From: Alphaproteobacteria bacterium BRH_c36
Lineage (GTDB): Bacteria > Pseudomonadota > Alphaproteobacteria > Rhizobiales > Hyphomicrobiaceae
Direction: 5' to 3'
DNA length: 32,705 nucleotides
Assembly: GCA_001516065.1 (NCBI GenBank)
Contig: LOEV01000009.1
Span: 1-32,705 of the forward strand
In this document: positions 26,100-32,705 of the stretch, piece after piece
How the letters are laid out: every line of letters begins with the position of its first letter
Position numbering within the stretch: position 1 is the stretch's first letter
Notes under the pieces: model-generated
Told to the model about the DNA's origin: nothing
The model's database searches: none
The model's input: the letters and a program-made list of their open reading frames with translations, nothing else
Program-made: the position numbers and the translations under genes

Positions 26100-27267
26100 C
26101 GGCGTCGACTTGTTCACGCCTGCTCCGCTTCCAACCGCCGAGCTTGACGACACGCAGCGACTTGCCTGCGTGCGCCTTATCCGCTCGCAGAACGTCGGGC
26201 CTATCACGTTTCGCGAACTCATCAACCGCTACGGCGGAGCGCAGCAGGCGCTGGAGGCACTGCCGCACCTGAGCCGCAAGGCGGCACACGGCAAGGCGAT
26301 CGTCATCTGTTCGGTGGCCGACGCCGAAGCCGAGCTGACAGCGGCGCAAAAGTACGGCGCCCGGCCGCTGTTCACAATCGAACCAGGATATCCGTTGCGC
26401 CTGGCTCAGATCGAAGCGCCGCCGCCGCTCGTCTATGCCAAAGGCGACATCGCTCTCCTGGCAAGACCGAGTATCGGAATTGTCGGCGCGCGGCAGGCTT
26501 CGGCTGCGGGCACGAAGCTGGCGCGATTGTTCGGCCAAGAACTGGGGCGGGCGGGACTTGTGATCGTATCGGGACTGGCGCGCGGCATAGATAGGGCGGC
26601 GCATGAAGCCTCCCTTGAAACCGGGACGATCGCGGTACTCGCAGGTGGGCTCGACAACGTCTATCCGCCCGAGAATGCCTCGCTGCACACTGCGATCGCA
26701 GAGCGCGGATGCCTTGTCTCCGAGATGCCGTGCGGATTTCAGCCGCGCGGACAGGACTTCCCCCGGCGCAACCGCCTGATCTCCGGGATTTCTCTTGGCG
26801 TCCTGGTCGTCGAAGCAGCGAAGCGCTCCGGGACGCTGTCGACGGCGCGGCGGGCAGCCGAACAGAACCGCGATATTTTTGCCATTCCCGGAAATCCGCT
26901 CGACCCGCGCGCCGAGGGAACCAATCATCTTCTGAAAACCGGGGCTACGCTGGTCACAGAGCCGCGCGACGTCATCGAGGCGCTCAAGCCGTTGACCGGT
27001 CTCAAAGGACGCGCCTTCCGGGAAATTACGGTGGAGCACCCGACCTACGAAGCGGAACCATTGGCGCCCGTGCCTGAACCCGGCGAGGAGGAACGCGATC
27101 GGGTTCTTGCAACACTTGGCGCAGCACCGGTCGCGGTCGACGATATCGTCCGGGCGACCGGACTCGATATCCGGGTCGTGCGAGCCGCGCTCATCGAGCT
27201 TGATCTGGCCGGCCTGACCGAACGCCACGGCGCCCAGCTGGTCTCGCTTGCGAACGATCCGATCTGA
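26080..27267 (+). CDS. dprA: DNA processing protein DprA (DNA-protecting during transformation)
   Basis: A 395-residue DprA. It loads RecA on incoming single-stranded DNA during natural transformation and is widely kept even where competence is not known. The Rossmann-like core shows [53 protein letters not shown] and [24 protein letters not shown]. An N-terminal SAM-like part (about 20-75) and a C-terminal winged-helix domain (about 335-395; [27 protein letters not shown]) complete the usual layout. The GTG at 26080 lies 20 bases inside plsY. Codon use matches neighbours. Confidence 0.95.
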   Translation: MAKQKDDGVDLFTPAPLPTAELDDTQRLACVRLIRSQNVGPITFRELINRYGGAQQALEALPHLSRKAAHGKAIVICSVADAEAELTAAQKYGARPLFTIEPGYPLRLAQIEAPPPLVYAKGDIALLARPSIGIVGARQASAAGTKLARLFGQELGRAGLVIVSGLARGIDRAAHEASLETGTIAVLAGGLDNVYPPENASLHTAIAERGCLVSEMPCGFQPRGQDFPRRNRLISGISLGVLVVEAAKRSGTLSTARRAAEQNRDIFAIPGNPLDPRAEGTNHLLKTGATLVTEPRDVIEALKPLTGLKGRAFREITVEHPTYEAEPLAPVPEPGEEERDRVLATLGAAPVAVDDIVRATGLDIRVVRAALIELDLAGLTERHGAQLVSLANDPI

Positions 27268-27298
27268 TGGAATCTGCGAAGGCGACCTCAACTGTAAT

Positions 27299-27529
27299 TC
27301 AATCGTCAGATCCAGAACACCAGGGTCGGGGATCGCGAGCCAGCTCGTGTGCGGCGAGAAGCCGCTCGGCCAAAGCATGTCGACCCGACCGCGCCGCCAT
27401 CTGCTGCAGTTCTAGAATCATATCGGCAATGTAGTTATCGTAATCAGAGGCATGTGCAGCCGCCTGGACGGTCCGGCGCTGAGCGGAGCGCTCTTCGGTG
27501 TCGTCGCCTTTTGGGTTCGCTTTCGCCAT
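27299..27529 (-). CDS. Small hypothetical protein, convergent with dprA
   Basis: A 76-residue protein, with charged N-terminus (MAKANPKGDDTEERSAQRR) and a helical region (YDNYIADMILELQQMAARSGRHALAERLLAAHEL-type segment). It has the amphipathic pattern of a small coiled or adaptor-like protein. No family is recognised. It faces dprA, with 31 bases between stop codons. The ATG at 27529 has only a weak ribosome site. It looks more like a real gene than a shadow because the composition is not that of an antisense frame. Confidence 0.6.
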   Translation of the reverse strand: MAKANPKGDDTEERSAQRRTVQAAAHASDYDNYIADMILELQQMAARSGRHALAERLLAAHELARDPRPWCSGSDD

Positions 27530-27823
27530 CGGCCAGTCCCCGCATCACGAGCCAAAGTGTGATGCCGACGGTATGTTATTCTATTTTAGATTGCAATAAT
27601 AAACTACGCAACCTTTCGTGGCGCGACGGGATGGGTTTGACTTCACCAGACCGATCCACCATCTTCCGGCGACCGGGCCAGCGCCGGTCCCTTGTTATCC
27701 GCGGTCTTTCGAAGGGATGGATTCGACGGTCCGATCGAGGGTACAGCGCGTAGCTTCCAAGAGAAAATTCAAATGACCGGCGGCGAGCCCATGCGGCTAT
27801 GGCCGCATCAATGAAAGTCGCTC
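27530..27823. promoter_or_regulatory. topA upstream region with hairpin overlapping short leader frames
   Basis: 294 bases. An AT-rich patch (about 27570-27605) is the probable promoter area. ATGCGGC-TATG-GCCGCAT (27791-27808) is a perfect 7-bp palindrome 16 bases before the topA ATG. Two tiny frames start in it: MRLWPHQ (27791-27814) and MAASMKVAHERRHR (27799-27843), the second running across the topA start in another frame. They could couple or limit topA translation. This is seen in sequence, but function is inferred. Confidence 0.4.
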
Positions 27824-30514
27824 ATGAACGTCGTCATCGTTGAGTCTGCCGCGAAAGCGAAGACCATCAATAAATACTTGGGATCCAGTTATAAGGTCAT
27901 TGCCTCGTTCGGCCACGTTCGCGACCTGCCCTCAAAAGATGGCTCGGTCAAGCCGGAGAACGATTTCGAAATGGCCTGGGACGTGGCCGATGCGAAATCG
28001 CAGAAGGTGCTGAAAGAGATCACCGATGCGGTGAGGACGGCCGACAAGTTGATTCTGGCAACCGACCCTGACCGCGAAGGCGAGGCGATCTCGTGGCATA
28101 TCCTGCAGGTGCTGGAGAAGCGCAAGGCGCTGAAAAAGGGCGTGCCCGTCGAGCGGGTGGCGTTCAACGCCGTCACCAAGCAGGCGATCATGACGGCGAT
28201 GGCCAATCCGCGTCAGATCGACGAGCCGCTGGTTTCCGCCTATCTCGCCCGCCGCGCGCTCGATTACCTCGTCGGCTTCACATTGTCGCCAGTGCTGTGG
28301 CGCAAGCTTCCAGGCGCCCGGTCGGCCGGCCGCGTTCAATCGGTGGCGTTGCGCCTGGTCTGCGACCGGGAAGCGGAGATCGAAGCCTTCCGGACCGACG
28401 AGTACTGGTCGATCGAAGCCGTGCTCGAAACGACCGCAAAGGAGGAGGTACTGGCCCGGCTGACCGCCATCGACGGCGGCAACCTCAAAAAGCTCGACAT
28501 CAAGGATGAGGCGCAGGCCAGCGCGATCAAGAAGGCCATCGAAAAGGGCGAGTTCGTCGTCGCCTCGGTCGAGAAGAAAGCGACCAAGCGCAACCCGTGG
28601 GCGCCGTTCTCCACTTCGACGCTGCAGATGGACGCTTCCCGCAAGCTCGGCTTCTCGGCCAAACAGACGATGCAGGTTGCCCAGCGCCTGTATGAGGGCA
28701 TCGACGTCGGCGAGGGCGCCCCCGTCGGCCTCATTACCTACATGCGTACCGACGGCGTGCAGATCGTGCCGGAGGCGGTGCAATCGATCCGCAGCGCGAT
28801 CGCCAGCGAGTACGGAAAGAACTACGTCGCCCCGTTCGTGCGCGAATACAAAACCAAAGCCAAGAACGCGCAAGAAGCGCACGAAGCCATTCGCCCGACC
28901 GACGTCGCACGCAAACCCCAGAAGATCGCCAAGTATCTCGATAAGGACCAGGCGCGCCTCTACGACCTCATTTGGAAGCGGGCGGTTGCCAGCCAGATGG
29001 CATCGGCCGAACTCGAACAGACGGTGGCCCAGATCGAAGTCAGGGGCCGCGACGGCAAGACCTACGACCTGCGCGCCAACGGTTCGGTCCTGCAGTTCGA
29101 TGGCTTCCTAAAGGTCTACGAGGAAGGCCGCGACGAGCGGCAGACGGCGCAGAAGGGCAAGGAAGACACCAGCGAGGAGGAGGACGGCGATCGCCGCCTG
29201 CCGCCGCTTGAAAAATCGCAGAAGCTGACCGACCGGGAAATCTCGGCGAACCAGCACTTCACGCAACCGCCGCCGCGCTTTACCGAAGCAACTCTCGTCA
29301 AGCGCATGGAGGAACTCGGGATTGGGCGGCCTTCGACGTATGCGGCGACTATGGCGACGCTGCAGGAACGCGACTACGTCGTCATCGACAAGAAGAGGCT
29401 CATTCCCGAGGACAAGGGGCGTCTCGTCACATCGTTCCTGGAGGCGTTCTTCAAGCGCTACGTCGAGTACGATTTCACCGCCGACCTCGAAGAAAAGCTT
29501 GACCTCATCTCCGACGACAAGATGCAGTGGAAGGATGTCTTGAGGGATTTCTGGAAGGATTTCATCAAGGCGGTCGAGGACATAAAGGAACTGCGCGTTT
29601 CCGAAGTGCTCGACGCGCTGAACGAACTGCTCGGACCGCACGTATTTCCAGCCAAGGAAGACGGGTCCGACCCGCGCGCATGCCCGTCGTGCAACGAGGG
29701 TCAACTCAGCCTCAAGATCTCCTCCAAGTTCGGCGCCTTCATCGGCTGCAGCCGCTATCCCGATTGCCGCTTCACGCGCCAGCTCACGCAGTCATCGGAA
29801 AATGACGCCAACGCAGCACTCGATGGCAAGGAACTCGGTTTCGACCCCGACAGCGGGCTGTCGGTGAAGCTCCACGTCGGCCGCTTTGGGCCCTATCTGC
29901 AGCTTGGGACACCGGACGACTACGAAGAGGGCGAGAAGCCGAAACGTTCGTCGATCCCGAAGGGCATCGATGCCGGCAACGTCGATCTCGAACTGGCGCT
30001 GAAGCTGTTGTCGCTGCCGCGCGAGATCGGACCGCATCCCGAGACCGGGACGATGATCACGGCGGGGCTCGGCCGCTACGGTCCGTTCGTTTTGCATGAC
30101 GGCAAGTATGCCAACCTCGAAAGCATGGAAGAGGTCTTCACAGTCGGCATAAACCGCGCCGTAACGGTGCTGGCAGAAAAGGCCGCCGCAGGTAGCGGGC
30201 GCTTCAACCGGCCGAAGGCGAAAGTGCTGAAGGATCTTGGCGAACATCCCCAAGAAGGGGGGAAGATCGAGGTTCTCGAAGGACGCTATGGACCTTACAT
30301 CAGCCACAACAAGGTCAATGCAACGTTGCCGAAGGGGCAGGAGCCGACCGCTGTGAGCCTCGAGCAGGCGATCGATCTTCTGGCTGAGCGGGCGAAAAAG
30401 AAACCAGCCAAGAAGCCCGCCAAAAAGGCGGCTGCCAAGAAGCCGGCGAAGAAACCGGCTGCGAAGAAGGCCGCCAAGCCGAAAGCTGCGGCAGTCGGGG
30501 GCAGGGACAGCTAG
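27824..30514 (+). CDS. topA: DNA topoisomerase I
   Basis: An 896-residue type IA topoisomerase that relaxes negative supercoils. The Toprim domain begins MNVVIVESAAKAKTI and has the D81-x-D83-x-E85 metal site (ATDPDREGE). The catalytic tyrosine is Y306 in GLITYMRTDG. GARSAGRVQSVALRLV (164-179) is conserved. One zinc ribbon is visible (C620, C623, C642, C648, CPSC...CSRYPDC), followed by topoisomerase C-terminal repeats with the GRYGP motif (for example GRFGPYLQLG, GRYGPFVL, GRYGPYIS). The tail (about 857-896) is a Lys/Ala/Pro repeat (KKPAKKPAKKAAAKKPAKKP-like), common in high-GC bacteria for DNA contact. The TAG stop (30512-30514) lies inside a palindromic repeat. Confidence 0.97.
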   Translation: MNVVIVESAAKAKTINKYLGSSYKVIASFGHVRDLPSKDGSVKPENDFEMAWDVADAKSQKVLKEITDAVRTADKLILATDPDREGEAISWHILQVLEKRKALKKGVPVERVAFNAVTKQAIMTAMANPRQIDEPLVSAYLARRALDYLVGFTLSPVLWRKLPGARSAGRVQSVALRLVCDREAEIEAFRTDEYWSIEAVLETTAKEEVLARLTAIDGGNLKKLDIKDEAQASAIKKAIEKGEFVVASVEKKATKRNPWAPFSTSTLQMDASRKLGFSAKQTMQVAQRLYEGIDVGEGAPVGLITYMRTDGVQIVPEAVQSIRSAIASEYGKNYVAPFVREYKTKAKNAQEAHEAIRPTDVARKPQKIAKYLDKDQARLYDLIWKRAVASQMASAELEQTVAQIEVRGRDGKTYDLRANGSVLQFDGFLKVYEEGRDERQTAQKGKEDTSEEEDGDRRLPPLEKSQKLTDREISANQHFTQPPPRFTEATLVKRMEELGIGRPSTYAATMATLQERDYVVIDKKRLIPEDKGRLVTSFLEAFFKRYVEYDFTADLEEKLDLISDDKMQWKDVLRDFWKDFIKAVEDIKELRVSEVLDALNELLGPHVFPAKEDGSDPRACPSCNEGQLSLKISSKFGAFIGCSRYPDCRFTRQLTQSSENDANAALDGKELGFDPDSGLSVKLHVGRFGPYLQLGTPDDYEEGEKPKRSSIPKGIDAGNVDLELALKLLSLPREIGPHPETGTMITAGLGRYGPFVLHDGKYANLESMEEVFTVGINRAVTVLAEKAAAGSGRFNRPKAKVLKDLGEHPQEGGKIEVLEGRYGPYISHNKVNATLPKGQEPTAVSLEQAIDLLAERAKKKPAKKPAKKAAAKKPAKKPAAKKAAKPKAAAVGGRDS

Positions 30515-30589
30515 TGTAGCGCACCTGACATTTGGTACCCGCTTGCGGCTGGACTCCAAACCAAACGTCAGGTGCAAAAGCTACACTAG
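30511..30589. repeat. Long palindromic repeat A, overlapping the topA stop
   Basis: CTAGTGTAGC (30511-30520) is exactly inverted as GCTACACTAG (30580-30589). Inside, GCACCTGACATTTGG (30521-30535) pairs with CCAAACGTCAGGTGC (30561-30575) with one mismatch. Four extra A (30576-30579) bulge on the right arm. The TAG of topA is bases 2-4 of the element. It shares its ends and the CTGACATTTG core with repeat B. Confidence 0.85.
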
Positions 30590-30602
30590 ATTTATAGAGT
30601 TG

Positions 30603-30679
30603 CTAGTGTTCCTTATGGTTCTGACATTTGCTCGGAACTTGGCCGCAATGGGAAGCAAATGTCAGAAACGGAACACTAG
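30603..30679. repeat. Long palindromic repeat B, abutting the rnr start
   Basis: CTAGTGTTCC (30603-30612) is exactly inverted as GGAACACTAG (30670-30679). Inside, TTCTGACATTTGC (30619-30631) pairs exactly with GCAAATGTCAGAA (30655-30667). It follows repeat A after 13 bases and has the same outer CTAGTGT and CTGACATTTG core. The last base (30679) is the G of the proposed GTG start of rnr. Confidence 0.85.
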
Positions 30680-32705
30680 TGACCCGCAAGCCGAAAAAGA
30701 CGGCGAAACATAAGTCTCGCAAAGGGGACCGGAACGCCCCAGGCGGGCAGCAAGGTGATGGTCGCCCGGCGGACTACGACAGCGGCACGCGCGACGAGGA
30801 CGGCCTGCCGCCGCGCGAAGATATTCTCAAATTCATCGCGACCGCCGGCAGCACGGTGGGGAAACGCGAGATTTCGCGGGCCTTCGCCATCAGGGGCGAC
30901 TCGCGACTTGCCCTGAAGCGGCTGTTGAAGGAAATGGCGGAGGACGGTCTCTTAACCGGAAATCGCAGCGACCTTCGCGAGAAGGGCACTCTGCCGCCCG
31001 TCGCAGTCCTCGAAGTCACAAGTCAGGACGATAGTGGCGATCTCATCGCGCAGCCGGTGGTCTGGAAGGACGAAGAGGGCGAGCGTCCCGGCGTTCTCAT
31101 CCTGACGCACGTGCCGGAAGCCCAACGGGCCGCTGCCAGCCTCGGCATCGGCGACCGCGTCCTGTGCCAGATCAGCAGGCTCGACGAGCCCGACGTCGAA
31201 GGACTGCGCTTCGAAGCGGTGCCGATCCGCAAGCTGCCGCGCGAGAAGCAGCGCCTCCTTGGCATCTTCCGGGCCAACAAAAAAGGCGGCGGCGGCACAA
31301 TCGAGCCGGTCGACCGCAAGCTCCTGCGGTCCTGGCCGGTGCAGAAGAGCGATATGGCAGGTGCCGGCGACGGCGATCTCGTGCGCTACGATTTGTTGCG
31401 TAAAGGGCGCTTTGCAGCGCCGCAGGCGCGCGTCGTCGAAGCACTCGGCAACCCGGACGACCAGCGCCAGATCAGCCTGATCGCGGTGCATGCCCACGGC
31501 ATCCCCGACGAGTTTCCACAAAGCGTCCTCGCCGAGGCCAAAGAGCTGCAGAGGCCAACGCTTGGCCAGCGCACGGACCTGACCCACCTGCCGCTGATCA
31601 CCATCGATCCGCCGGATGCGCGAGACCACGACGATGCGGTGTACGCGGAACCCGATGCGGCTGAAGGCAACCCCGACGGCGTCGTCGTCTATGTCGCCAT
31701 CGCGGATGTCGCCTACTACGTGCAGCCAAGTTCGCGTCTCGACCGCGAAGCGCGCCGGCGCGGCAACTCGGTCTATTTCCCAGATCGCGTCGTACCGATG
31801 CTTCCCGAGAAGATCTCGAACGACCTTTGTTCGCTGCGCGAAGGCGAAGTACGGGCGTGTCTCGCGGTGCGCATGGTCTTCGACGCACGCGGAGAAAAGC
31901 GGCACCACACCTTTATGCGGGCGATGATGCGCTCGCATGCCAAGCTCGCCTACCAGGAAGCGCAGGACGCCATCGACGGCAAACCGACGGATAAGGCTGG
32001 AACGATTCTCGAACGCGTCCTGAGGCCGCTGTGGGAGGCCTACGAGAAAGTCGCCGCCGCCCGCGACAGGCGCGGTCCGCTCGACCTTGATCTACCCGAG
32101 CGCAAAATCATTCTCGACAATGAGGGCCGCGTCGAGAGCGTCATGGTGCCAGAGCGACTCACCGCGCACCGGCTCATCGAAGAATTCATGATCCAGGCCA
32201 ATGTGGCCGCCGCCGAAGCGCTCGAAGACAAGAAATCGCCCGTCGTCTACCGTGTCCACGAACCGCCCTCGAAGGAAAAGCTGACCGCGCTGCGCGAATT
32301 CCTGGAAACCCTCGACCTGAAGCTGCCGCCGCAAAACCAGCTGCGGCCGGATGCCTTCAACGGTATCCTCAAGAAGGCCAAGAGCCTCCCGGTGACCGAC
32401 CTTATCAACGAAGTCGTGCTGCGCTCGCAGAGCCAGGCCGTCTACTCGCCCGAAAACGCCGGGCACTTCGGATTGAACCTGCGCCGCTACGCGCACTTTA
32501 CCTCGCCGATCAGGCGCTACGCGGACCTCATCGTGCATCGCTCGTTGATCAAGGCGATGAGGTTTGGCGAGGACGGACTGAGCGATGTCGAGGTGCCTCA
32601 GCTGGCTGCCACCTGCGAACAGATATCGGAAGCCGAACGGCGCGCGATGGCCGCCGAACGCGAAACCAACGACCGGCTCATCGCCGCCCACCTCGCCGAC
32701 CGCGT
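30679..32705 (+). CDS. rnr: Ribonuclease R (3' end beyond the window)
   Basis: 675 complete codons are present and the frame is open at the window edge. RNase R is a processive 3'-5' exoribonuclease that degrades structured RNA. An N-terminal basic, disordered segment is followed by a winged-helix-like part (PPREDILKFIATAGSTVGKREISRAF, about 44-69), cold-shock-like regions (about 95-260), and the RNB catalytic domain with IDPPDARDHDDAV (about 312-324), which holds the metal-binding aspartates. Near the edge FTSPIRRYADLIVHR is the conserved RNB end. The S1 domain lies outside. The start is not certain: GTG at 30679 (VTRKPKK) is preferred, and a TTG at 30628 is in frame in repeat B. It follows topA and is probably cotranscribed. 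Confidence 0.93.
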   Translation, partial: MTRKPKKTAKHKSRKGDRNAPGGQQGDGRPADYDSGTRDEDGLPPREDILKFIATAGSTVGKREISRAFAIRGDSRLALKRLLKEMAEDGLLTGNRSDLREKGTLPPVAVLEVTSQDDSGDLIAQPVVWKDEEGERPGVLILTHVPEAQRAAASLGIGDRVLCQISRLDEPDVEGLRFEAVPIRKLPREKQRLLGIFRANKKGGGGTIEPVDRKLLRSWPVQKSDMAGAGDGDLVRYDLLRKGRFAAPQARVVEALGNPDDQRQISLIAVHAHGIPDEFPQSVLAEAKELQRPTLGQRTDLTHLPLITIDPPDARDHDDAVYAEPDAAEGNPDGVVVYVAIADVAYYVQPSSRLDREARRRGNSVYFPDRVVPMLPEKISNDLCSLREGEVRACLAVRMVFDARGEKRHHTFMRAMMRSHAKLAYQEAQDAIDGKPTDKAGTILERVLRPLWEAYEKVAAARDRRGPLDLDLPERKIILDNEGRVESVMVPERLTAHRLIEEFMIQANVAAAEALEDKKSPVVYRVHEPPSKEKLTALREFLETLDLKLPPQNQLRPDAFNGILKKAKSLPVTDLINEVVLRSQSQAVYSPENAGHFGLNLRRYAHFTSPIRRYADLIVHRSLIKAMRFGEDGLSDVEVPQLAATCEQISEAERRAMAAERETNDRLIAAHLADR

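Noticed and set aside
25996-27378. Minus-strand 460-residue open frame
   Set aside because: Antisense of dprA.
27932-28882. Minus-strand 316-residue open frame
   Set aside because: Antisense of topA; His/Arg/Leu-rich with no motif.
30952-31938. Minus-strand 328-residue open frame
   Set aside because: Antisense of rnr, whose conserved RNB motif is on the plus strand.

Overview
The window looks like a chromosomal segment of an alphaproteobacterium, most likely of the Hyphomicrobiales (Rhizobiales) group. It has high GC and frequent GTG/TTG starts. The order ruvX ... pyrB-pyrC-plsY-dprA-topA-rnr is the one I know from that order, and betaine-lipid genes (btaA/btaB) occur there too. I recognise no rRNA, tRNA, CRISPR array or intact insertion sequence.

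Layout: 0.06-3.4 kb holds a one-helix membrane protein, the convergent btaA-btaB pair for DGTS betaine lipid synthesis, and a DedA-type membrane protein. 3.5-4.7 kb has a small basic protein, a decayed RTX-repeat pseudogene and gene-poor DNA. 4.7-7.3 kb has a long CoA-transferase and a divergent small membrane protein. 7.9-12.9 kb is a minus-strand gat cluster: gatC-gatA, then a PchB-type chorismate mutase, a small membrane protein and a periplasmic rhodanese, with gatB further downstream. 13.2-16.2 kb has a membrane-fused spermidine-synthase-like protein, divergent from a cyclic-nucleotide-binding-domain protein without HTH. 16.5-17.9 kb has a metallo-beta-lactamase-fold hydrolase divergent from ruvX.

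18.1-22.8 kb is an accessory-looking block between ruvX and pyrB: a PcfJ-domain protein, an AraC regulator carrying an extra CxxC-x4-CxxC knuckle, a MarR regulator and an AidB-type acyl-CoA dehydrogenase. 23.0-32.7 kb is plus-strand housekeeping: pyrB, a dihydroorotase homologue without its metal-binding HxH, plsY, dprA (overlapping plsY), a small minus-strand gene, topA, and rnr running off the window edge.

The most notable non-coding structures are two tandem, related long palindromes that exactly fill the topA-rnr gap and contain the topA stop codon and the first base of the proposed rnr start. There are also paired inverted repeats upstream of both gatB and gatC, a perfect 14-bp-stem terminator near 16.3 kb, and leader hairpins before btaA, pyrB and topA. 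I did not find a clearly new multi-gene system. The best candidates for novelty are the cysteine-knuckle AraC protein with its neighbours and the topA-rnr palindromes.
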